Source: DATDMG01 sp036518955 (GTDB lineage: Bacteria; Actinomycetota; Actinomycetes; Actinomycetales; Kineosporiaceae). From it: 10,188 nt of DNA. Shown in pieces: positions 1-5,449 of this stretch. A program made the position numbers and the translations under genes. Below the pieces are notes generated by a model that made no database searches, had not been told where the DNA came from, and worked only from the letters and a program-made list of their open reading frames with translations. The stretch covers positions 1 through 10,188 of the forward strand of contig DATDMG010000506.1 of assembly GCA_036518955.1 (NCBI GenBank), given 5' to 3'. Position 1 is the stretch's first letter. Each line of letters begins with the position of its first letter.

Positions 1-1217
1 CGCCCCCGGGCGAGGAGATCGGCGGGCTCGGCGGGGCGAGCGCCGTCCTGGAGGCCGCGCTCGAGCAGGCCCGGGCGGGCGCTGCGTCGGCATCCGCCGG
101 ACCGCCGCGCCGGCCCGGGGTCCAGGTCGTGGGCCTCGACCTGGACACCCTGCCCACGGCGTGCACGATGTGCCCGGGCACGATCGCCCTGGACGGGTAC
201 TGCACCGACTGCGGCGCCCCCGCCGCCCGGCCGCGTGACCACTGGGCCGAGCAGCCCGCCGCCTGGGTCGCGCTGGTGTGCGACCGTGGCCTGCGGCACA
301 CCGTCAACCAGGACGGCGGTGCGATCGCGGCGACCGATCAGCCCGGCGAGTTCGTGGCGATGGTGGTCTGCGACGGCGTCTCGTCCGCGGCGCGTTCCGA
401 GGTCGCCAGCCTGGCGGCCGCCCGGGCGGCCCGCGACGTCCTGGCCGCGCCGCGGCCCGTGCCGGGCGGGGCGGCACCCGAGCCGGGGCCCGGCGCGGCT
501 CCGGCGGTCGACCCGATCCCGGTTCCGGCGCCCTCGGCGCCGCAGGACGGGCCGCCGGTGGGGCTCGCGGCGCCGTCCACGTCGGTGCAGAGCCACTCCT
601 CGGTCCTCGCGGCGGCCGTCCGGGAGGCCGGTGCCGCCGCGCAGGACCAGGCCGTGGCGGCGGCGGCCGACCCGCCGGAGCGCAACCCGCCGGCGTGCAC
701 GTTCGTCGGGGCGGTGCTCGACGGGACGACCCTCGTCACCGGGTGGGTCGGCGACAGCCGGGCGTACTGGTTGCCGGACGACGGCGTGCCGGTGCAGCTC
801 TCCACCGACGACTCCTGGGCGGCGGAGGCGATCGCCCTCGGCTTCTCCCGGGAGCAGGCGGAGCGGGCGCCGCAGGCCCACAGCATCACACGCTGGCTGG
901 GTGTCGACGCCCCCGACCCGGTGCCGCGGACCGCGGCCCGGCGCGTGCAGGGCCCCGGCTGGCTGCTGCTGTGCTCCGACGGGTTGTGGAACTACGCCTC
1001 GGAGGCGGCGGACCTTCGGGACCTGGTCGCCGGCACGGCCGCGGCGACGGGTGGCCGGCCGCTCGCCCTCGCCGAGGCACTGGTCGCGTGGGCCAACGCG
1101 CAGGGTGGGCACGACAACATCACGGTGGCGCTGGCCCGGATCGGGCCAGCAGTGTCGGAGCCGAGTGGCACCGCGGCCACGGCCGGCGCCGGCACGGACG
1201 GCAGTGATCCGGACTGA
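1..1217 (+). CDS. Zinc-ribbon PP2C-family Ser/Thr protein phosphatase (5' end probably outside window)
   Basis: Predicted metal-dependent protein phosphatase that removes phosphate from Ser/Thr residues. Residues are counted from the GTG at 129. A four-Cys zinc ribbon comes first (C12, C15, C25, C28), then an RDHW linker and the PP2C domain: DRGLRHTVNQD (52-62), VVCDGVSS (79-86, D82), GWVGDSRAYW (205-214, D209), CSDGLWNY (282-289, D283) and GGHDNITVAL (327-336, D329). The metal-binding Asp residues are therefore present. A Pro/Ala-rich insert of about 50 residues (107-158) interrupts the catalytic domain after its first helix. The frame is open from position 3 to 128 with about 39 of 42 codons ending in G or C, and the GTG at 129 has no good Shine-Dalgarno, so the real start is probably left of the window; related actinobacterial proteins, from memory, carry an extra N-terminal zinc ribbon. 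The family call is secure, the start is not. TGA stop at 1215-1217; the VWA gene begins 19 nt later. Confidence 0.88.
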   Translation, partial: PPGEEIGGLGGASAVLEAALEQARAGAASASAGPPRRPGVQVVGLDLDTLPTACTMCPGTIALDGYCTDCGAPAARPRDHWAEQPAAWVALVCDRGLRHTVNQDGGAIAATDQPGEFVAMVVCDGVSSAARSEVASLAAARAARDVLAAPRPVPGGAAPEPGPGAAPAVDPIPVPAPSAPQDGPPVGLAAPSTSVQSHSSVLAAAVREAGAAAQDQAVAAAADPPERNPPACTFVGAVLDGTTLVTGWVGDSRAYWLPDDGVPVQLSTDDSWAAEAIALGFSREQAERAPQAHSITRWLGVDAPDPVPRTAARRVQGPGWLLLCSDGLWNYASEAADLRDLVAGTAAATGGRPLALAEALVAWANAQGGHDNITVALARIGPAVSEPSGTAATAGAGTDGSDPD

Positions 1218-1236
1218 CGGGACCGAAGGGGTCGAG

Positions 1237-2517
1237 ATGGCGCAGTTCAGCTGCGAGGTGTTCCAGAACGAGTTCCTGCCCGAGGGCGGGACCGACGTCC
1301 ATGCCGTGGTGACGGTCACCTGTTCCGGCGCCGGTGAGGCGGGACAGGGGCCGGGCGGGGACGCGGCTGAGATCATCATCGTGGACACCTCCGGGTCGAT
1401 GCAGGGCGACCGGATCCAGGCGGCCAAGGCGGCCGCCGCGGCAGCGCTCGACCAGATCCTCGACGGCACCTGGTTCGCGATCGTCGCCGGCACGGACGGC
1501 GCGACCCGGGCCTTCCCGTTCGCGAACGCGGTCTCGGCGATGGTCCGGATGGAGCCGGGGGCGCGGGCCGCCGCCAAGGACGCCGTGTCCCGGCTGGTGG
1601 CCGGGGGCGGGACGGCGATCGGCTCGTGGTTGCGGTTGTCGACCCGGCTGTTCGAGTCCGTGCCGCAGGCGACCCAGCGCCACGCGATCCTGCTCACCGA
1701 CGGCAAGAACCAGAGCGAGACGCCGGAGGTGCTGCGGACCTCCGTCCGCGAGGCGGCGGGCCGGTTCCAGTGCGACTGCCGGGGCGTGGGCGCCGACTGG
1801 GACGTGCGTGAGTTGCGCGAGGTGTCGACGGCGCTGCTCGGGACGGTCGACATCGTCCCGGCGCCGCACCAGCTCGCCGACGCGTTCGCCGGGCTGATGC
1901 GGCAGGCGATGGGCCGCGGGGTGGCCGAGGCGCAGCTGCGGGTGTGGGCCCCGCAGGGGGCTCGCGTGCTGTTCGTGCGTCAGGTCTCACCGACCGTCGA
2001 GGACCTCACCGGACGGCGTGTCGACCTCGGTCCGCTGACCGGTGCCTATCCCACCGGCGCCTGGGGGGACGAGAGCCGGGACTACCACATCGCGATCCAG
2101 CTCGCGGCGAAGCCGGTCGGCGCCGAGCAGCTCGCCGCCCGGGTACAGCTCGCGGTCGGCGACACCGTCGTCACGCAAGCCCTGGTCAAGGCGCTCTGGT
2201 CGGACAACGAGGCGCTGACCACCCGGATCAATCCGGAGGTGGCGCACTACACCGGCCAGACCGAGCTCGCGGCCGCGATCCAGGAGGGGCTCGCGGCCAA
2301 GGCGGCCGGCGACGACGCCGAGGCCACCGCGAAGCTCGGGCGCGCCGTCCAGCTGGCCCAGGCGACCGGCAACGAGGAGGCGACGGCGAAGCTGCGCAAG
2401 GTCGTCGACATCCAGGACGCCGACACCGGAACCGTGCGGCTGCGCCGGGACGCCAGCAAGATCGACGAGATGCAGCTCGACACGGCCTCGACGAAGACGT
2501 CTAGAGTGCGGCGGTGA
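1237..2517 (+). CDS. von Willebrand factor type A (VWA) domain protein
   Basis: 426-residue cytosolic protein with no signal peptide or membrane segment. The VWA fold has a complete metal-ion-dependent adhesion site: DTSGS at 50-54, a Thr in GGGTAIG (T126) and an Asp in LLTDG (D155), so divalent-metal-dependent ligand or partner binding is expected. Residues 1-30 are a beta-rich lead-in (NEFLPEGG) and about 225-330 form a beta-rich region. The C-terminal 335-400 is helical, with HYTGQTEL, GLAAKAAGDDAEATAKLGRAVQLA and a KVVDIQDADTGTVRL end that is characteristic of this actinobacterial family. The ATG at 1237 is chosen because GAAGGGG (1225-1231) lies 5 nt upstream and because the family starts close to this point; the frame stays open further upstream only as a shadow of the phosphatase gene. 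It lies 19 nt behind the phosphatase, so the two are probably co-transcribed. Its partner is unknown; a scaffold or substrate-presenting role in phosphosignalling is an inference. Confidence 0.9.
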   Translation: MAQFSCEVFQNEFLPEGGTDVHAVVTVTCSGAGEAGQGPGGDAAEIIIVDTSGSMQGDRIQAAKAAAAAALDQILDGTWFAIVAGTDGATRAFPFANAVSAMVRMEPGARAAAKDAVSRLVAGGGTAIGSWLRLSTRLFESVPQATQRHAILLTDGKNQSETPEVLRTSVREAAGRFQCDCRGVGADWDVRELREVSTALLGTVDIVPAPHQLADAFAGLMRQAMGRGVAEAQLRVWAPQGARVLFVRQVSPTVEDLTGRRVDLGPLTGAYPTGAWGDESRDYHIAIQLAAKPVGAEQLAARVQLAVGDTVVTQALVKALWSDNEALTTRINPEVAHYTGQTELAAAIQEGLAAKAAGDDAEATAKLGRAVQLAQATGNEEATAKLRKVVDIQDADTGTVRLRRDASKIDEMQLDTASTKTSRVRR

Positions 2518-2614
2518 TCCGGGCCGGGTAGCGATACGGTGCGATCAAGGCCGGCGGGCACCACCATCACGGGGGAGGGCCCGGGTGGCCATCACAGCGA
2601 CCCTGACCGTCGAC

Positions 2615-2632
2615 GCCGGGCGAGCGCCCGGC
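2615..2632 (+). promoter_or_regulatory. Inverted repeat abutting the ribosome binding site of the FHA gene
   Basis: Perfect 8-bp inverted repeat with a 2-nt centre, GCCGGGCG-AG-CGCCCGGC. In RNA, a stem of about 7 G:C pairs could form with a 4-nt loop. It ends exactly one base before the Shine-Dalgarno AGGAGGTGA (2633-2641). It could be a small attenuator, an RNA fold that affects translation start, a processing site or a DNA operator. No U-tract follows it. The repeat is plain; the role is inferred. Confidence 0.5.
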
Positions 2633-2641
2633 AGGAGGTGA
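2633..2641 (+). promoter_or_regulatory. Strong Shine-Dalgarno that fixes the FHA gene start
   Basis: AGGAGGTGA is an almost full match to the anti-Shine-Dalgarno sequence and lies 4 nt before the GTG at 2646. It is the best ribosome binding site in the window and supports GTG 2646 as the start codon. Confidence 0.8.
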
Positions 2642-2645
2642 CCAG

Positions 2646-3560
2646 GTGACGTACACCTGCCCGGACGGGCACTCCTCCGCATCGGGGGACTACTGCGACG
2701 TCTGTGGGGCGCCGATCGGAGGTTCCGGCGGGGTGGCACCGCCGGCAGCGCCCGGCGCCGTCCCGCCGCCGCTGCCCGGCCCCTCGGGGTACGTCAACCC
2801 GCTCGACCTCGCGCCGGCCGGCCGGCCCACGCCGTCCGCTCCGGGTGCGCCCGCCGCGCCGGCCGAGCAGGTGTGCCCGCACTGCGCGGCGAGCAACGTG
2901 CCGGGAGCGCTCTACTGCGAGAACTGCGGGTACGACTTCACCACCGGGCAGCCGCCACGCCCGCTCGACCCGCCCGCGGGGGTGGCTCCGCCGGCCTCCG
3001 GGGGGCTGCCCGCTGACCTGGTGCCGCCGGTGGACACCTCGGCCGGGCCGCCGGCGGAGGTGTCCCCGGGGGCGTCGGTCGCCGCCGGGCCGCCACCTCT
3101 GGCCAGCACGGTGCCGCCGGTGACCGCGACCAGCGCCCCGGGCCATGTCGAGTGGGTCGCCGAGGTCTGGGTCGACCCGGACTGGTACGCCTCCCAGGAC
3201 GTCAGCGAGCCCTGCCCGTCCGCCGGCATGCCGGCGGTCCTCCCGATCCTGGATCGGACCGTCCTCATCGGCCGGCTCTCCACCAGCCGCAACATCCACC
3301 CGCAGATCGACCTGTCGTCGGACAACGGGGTCTCCCGGCGTCACGCCCAGCTCAACTCGGACGGTCAGCGCTGGTGGGTCGAGGACCTGCAGTCCGCCAA
3401 CGGGACCTTCGTCGGGGCCGCTGGTGACGCGCTGCCCACGACGCCCGTCCCGGTCGGGCAGCGGGTGGAACTGGCGGACGACGACCGGATCTTCCTGGGA
3501 GCCTGGACCCGGGTCGTGGTGCGCCGGGCGACGCCGGAGGAATCCACCCTCGGGGCGTGA
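2646..3560 (+). CDS. FHA-domain protein with two N-terminal zinc ribbons
   Basis: 304-residue predicted phosphothreonine-binding adaptor. It opens with a C-x3-H ... C-x2-C zinc ribbon (C5, H9, C17, C20), continues through a Pro/Ala/Gly linker to a second zinc ribbon of the C-x2-C ... C-x2-C type (C77, C80, C91, C94), then a long Pro-rich linker (about 102-160). The FHA domain occupies about 175-295. Its key residues are visible: VLIGR (206-210), the loop SRRHA (230-234) and SANGTFV (250-256), which in this family read phosphothreonine. No membrane segment is present, so it should be cytosolic. The GTG start follows an excellent Shine-Dalgarno. It lies 128 nt behind the VWA gene and shares the zinc-ribbon theme with the phosphatase, so the three probably form one signalling unit. 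The domain calls are secure; the binding partner, possibly an unseen kinase or the VWA protein, is inferred. Confidence 0.9.
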   Translation: MTYTCPDGHSSASGDYCDVCGAPIGGSGGVAPPAAPGAVPPPLPGPSGYVNPLDLAPAGRPTPSAPGAPAAPAEQVCPHCAASNVPGALYCENCGYDFTTGQPPRPLDPPAGVAPPASGGLPADLVPPVDTSAGPPAEVSPGASVAAGPPPLASTVPPVTATSAPGHVEWVAEVWVDPDWYASQDVSEPCPSAGMPAVLPILDRTVLIGRLSTSRNIHPQIDLSSDNGVSRRHAQLNSDGQRWWVEDLQSANGTFVGAAGDALPTTPVPVGQRVELADDDRIFLGAWTRVVVRRATPEESTLGA

Positions 3561-3623
3561 TCCGGGGGCGGGACGCGCGTCACAGGGGCAGTGCGGCTGG
3601 CCGGTCCGCGGACTCGGTAACCT

Positions 3624-3651
3624 GACGGCGGACGAGTGCGGCGCCGCCGTC
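3624..3651 (+). terminator. Candidate hairpin terminator or attenuator after the FHA gene
   Basis: Perfect 8-bp inverted repeat GACGGCGG / CCGCCGTC with a 12-nt loop, located 63 nt after the FHA stop and 86 nt before mdh. Stem is nearly all G:C. No T-run follows, which is common in high-GC actinobacteria. It could end the signalling transcript or act as a leader structure of mdh. Confidence 0.4.
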
Positions 3652-3673
3652 CGACCCGCCGACCGATCGTCGC

Positions 3674-3705
3674 GGCGCCCGGTCAGGGGCCGACCGGTAC
3701 GCGCC
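3674..3705 (+). promoter_or_regulatory. Bulged hairpin in the mdh 5' leader
   Basis: Arms GGCGC + CCGGTC (3674-3684) pair with GACCGG (3692-3697) and GCGCC (3701-3705), giving 11 base pairs with a 3-nt bulge (TAC) and a 7-nt loop. It ends 12 nt before the purine-rich Shine-Dalgarno GAGAGGAG (3718-3725). It could be an mRNA leader fold or terminator. The pairing is seen directly; a function is not established. Confidence 0.4.
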
Positions 3706-3736
3706 GCCACCGAGAGCGAGAGGAGCGGCGCATCCC

Positions 3737-4693
3737 ATGGCGCGCAAGGGCATCGTGACCGTCGTCGGCGCAGGTTTCTACGGCTCGACCACCGCCCAGC
3801 GGTTGGCCGAGTACGACATCTTCGAGAAGGTCGTCCTGACGGACATCCGGGACGGCTGGGCAGAGGGCCTGGCGCTGGACCTGAACCAGTCCCGCCCGAT
3901 CGAGGGCTTCGAGACCGAGGTCGTGGGGAGGACCACCGGCGCCGACGGCGGCGGCTACGAGGTGATCGCCGGCTCCGACATCGTGGTGGTCACGGCTGGG
4001 CTGCCCCGGAAGCCGGGGATGAGCCGGATGGACCTGATCGGCGTCAACGCCGGCATTGTCCGCGGCGTCGCCGAGAACGTGGCGAAGCATGCCCCGAACG
4101 CCGTGATCGTCGTCGTCTCCAACCCGCTCGACGAGATGACGGCCATGGCCCAGCTCGCCTCGGGGTTCCCCCACCACCGGGTGATGGGCCAGGCGGGCAT
4201 GCTCGACACCGCCCGGTTCAGCTACTTCGTGGCGGACACGCTCGGCGTGCCGGTCGGCGCCGTCAAGACCCTCACCCTGGGCTCGCACGGCGACACGATG
4301 GTGCCCGTCCCGAGCGCCTGCACGGTCGACGGCAAGCCGCTGGCCGACCTGATGGATGCCGAGACGATCGAGTCGCTCGTCGTCCGTACCCGCAACGGAG
4401 GGGCCGAGGTCGTCGCACTGCTGAAGAGCGGCTCCGCGTACTACGCGCCGTCCGCGGCCGCCGCTCGGATGGCCCGGGCGGTCGCCGAGGACAACGGCCA
4501 GGTCATGCCGGTGTGTGCGTGGGTGAACGGCGAGTACGGCATCTCGGGTACGTACCTGGGCGTCGAGGCGGAGATCGGTTCCGGCGGCGTGAAGCGCGTC
4601 GTCGAGCGCCCGCTCACCGAGTCGGAGCTGTCGGGGCTGCGCGAGGCCGCCGAGGCGGTCAAGGCCAAGGCCGCGGACGTCGCCACGCTCTGA
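3737..4693 (+). CDS. mdh: Malate dehydrogenase, LDH-like type (NAD-dependent)
   Basis: 318 residues, the usual length for this family. It interconverts malate and oxaloacetate in the TCA cycle, in the cytosol. The Rossmann loop is GAGFYG (11-16), and the acidic D36 after the second strand (VVLTDI) points to NAD rather than NADP. Active-site residues line up with the LDH/MDH superfamily: R91 in RKPGMSR (Arg where lactate dehydrogenases have Gln, so malate rather than lactate), R97, N129 in SNPLD, the D157/R160 pair in GMLDTAR, and catalytic H184 in GSHGDTMVP. The ATG at 3737 sits 11 nt after GAGAGGAG (3718-3725), a slightly long spacing. A gap of 176 nt separates it from the FHA gene, and a strong hairpin follows the stop, so it may be a single-gene transcript. 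Lactate dehydrogenase is the main alternative and is disfavoured by R91. Confidence 0.95.
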   Translation: MARKGIVTVVGAGFYGSTTAQRLAEYDIFEKVVLTDIRDGWAEGLALDLNQSRPIEGFETEVVGRTTGADGGGYEVIAGSDIVVVTAGLPRKPGMSRMDLIGVNAGIVRGVAENVAKHAPNAVIVVVSNPLDEMTAMAQLASGFPHHRVMGQAGMLDTARFSYFVADTLGVPVGAVKTLTLGSHGDTMVPVPSACTVDGKPLADLMDAETIESLVVRTRNGGAEVVALLKSGSAYYAPSAAAARMARAVAEDNGQVMPVCAWVNGEYGISGTYLGVEAEIGSGGVKRVVERPLTESELSGLREAAEAVKAKAADVATL

Positions 4694-4758
4694 CCCCGCG
4701 TCGTCCCCGTCGTTCGGCGAACCGCCGGGCCGTCCCCGTACCCGGGGGAGCCGACCGA

Positions 4759-4787
4759 GGGCCCCGCGTCACCCTGGTGCGGGGCCC
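4759..4787 (+). terminator. Strong hairpin after mdh, likely transcription terminator
   Basis: GGGCCCCGC (4759-4767) pairs perfectly with GCGGGGCCC (4779-4787). The stem can continue inward through two G:U pairs, C:G and A:U to a CCC loop, for about 13 pairs in total. CCGAC (4751-4755) and GTCGG (4793-4797) could add an outer stem. There is no T-tract, as is usual for actinobacterial terminators. It starts 65 nt after the mdh stop and ends just before a possible lemA promoter. Confidence 0.65.
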
Positions 4788-4797
4788 GGCGTGTCGG

Positions 4798-4803
4798 TAT
4801 GGT
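4798..4803 (+). promoter_or_regulatory. Possible -10 element for lemA
   Basis: TATGGT fits the actinobacterial -10 pattern TAnnnT and lies right after the mdh terminator hairpin, about 60 nt before the lemA start. No convincing -35 is seen at the proper distance; the equivalent stretch falls within the hairpin. A promoter here would make lemA and the DUF2207 gene an independent transcript. Confidence 0.3.
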
Positions 4804-4865
4804 CACCGAGCCGACAGGGGCGTTCGGCAGGGGCGCCCGGGCGGGAGAAGGGGCAGGTGGCGGCC

Positions 4866-5432
4866 ATGTCGATGGTGGCGCTCGGGGCGGGCGCGGTACT
4901 GGTCGTCGTGGTTGTGCTCGGCTGGTTCATCGCCACGTACAACCGGCTGGTCACCCGGCGCAACCAGGTGCAGGCGGCCGGCGCGCAGGTGGACGTGCAG
5001 CTCAAGCGCCGTCACGACCTGATCCCGAATCTGGTGGAGACGGTCCGGGGGTACGCGACCCACGAGCGGTCCACGCTCGAGACGGTGGTGGCTGCTCGGC
5101 AGCAGGCGGTGGCGGCGGTGCAGGCGCCCCGCAGCCAGCAGGCGGCCGCGGAGGGCGCGCTGACCCAGGCGCTCGGCCGGCTGTTCGCCCTCGCCGAGGC
5201 CTATCCGGACCTCAAGGCGAACCAGAACTTCCTCGCCCTCCAGGGCGAACTGGCCAGCACCGAGGACAAGATCGCCTACAGTCGTCAGTTCTACAACAGT
5301 GCCGTGCAGACCCTCAACACGTCCGTGCAGACGCTTCCGACGAATCTGGTGGCCGGGATCGGCGGCTTCCGGGAGGCGGAGTACTTCCAGGCGGCAGGGG
5401 AGGAGCGAGGCGCCGTCCAGGTGCGGTTCTGA
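4866..5432 (+). CDS. lemA: LemA family membrane-anchored protein
   Basis: 188 residues, normal for LemA. One N-terminal transmembrane helix (about 4-23, rich in Val/Leu/Ala) is followed by a helical bundle. Family signatures are visible: YNRLVTRRNQVQAAGAQVDV (25-44), LKRRHDLIPNLVETVRGYA (46-64), YPDLKANQNFLALQGELA (113-130), TEDKIAYSRQFYN (132-144) and a gly-rich GGFREAEYF close (166-174). Biochemical function of LemA is not settled. The start is uncertain: ATG 4866 has AGGTGG 5 nt upstream, while an in-frame GTG at 4857 has GGAGAAG (4844-4850) upstream and would add three residues. A still earlier GTG at 4791 falls in the terminator hairpin and is unlikely. The DUF2207 gene follows after 17 nt, the standard partner of LemA in many bacteria, so the two are probably one operon and may act together at the membrane. 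Confidence 0.92.
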   Translation: MSMVALGAGAVLVVVVVLGWFIATYNRLVTRRNQVQAAGAQVDVQLKRRHDLIPNLVETVRGYATHERSTLETVVAARQQAVAAVQAPRSQQAAAEGALTQALGRLFALAEAYPDLKANQNFLALQGELASTEDKIAYSRQFYNSAVQTLNTSVQTLPTNLVAGIGGFREAEYFQAAGEERGAVQVRF

Positions 5433-5449
5433 CGCCGGGCACGGCCGTC

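Noticed and set aside
235..1236. Long open frame running into the VWA gene from far upstream (would make a 760-residue protein)
   Set aside because: The first 334 residues are Arg/Pro/Ser-rich shadow translation of the phosphatase gene in another frame. The VWA protein has a good ribosome binding site at 1225-1231 and a natural start at 1237.
1205..3565. TGATCCGG at or near the ends of three consecutive genes (1205, 2515, 3558)
   Set aside because: It overlaps the stop codon in two of them, but the same 8-mer also occurs inside other genes (5767-5774 and 9164-9171), so it is a common word here and not a specific end signal.
3604..3613. Palindrome GTCCGCGGAC as an operator
   Set aside because: Ten-base GC palindromes are frequent by chance in DNA of this composition, and no second site or promoter of quality supports it.
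2592..3710. 372-residue open frame on the minus strand opposite the FHA gene
   Set aside because: Arg/Gly/Pro-rich composition with no recognisable domain; the plus-strand FHA gene has clear zinc-ribbon and FHA motifs. Long antisense frames are usual in DNA of this GC content.
4791..4865. Upstream GTG 4791 as lemA start
   Set aside because: It would add 25 residues in front of the membrane helix and begin at the edge of the mdh terminator hairpin with no ribosome binding site.
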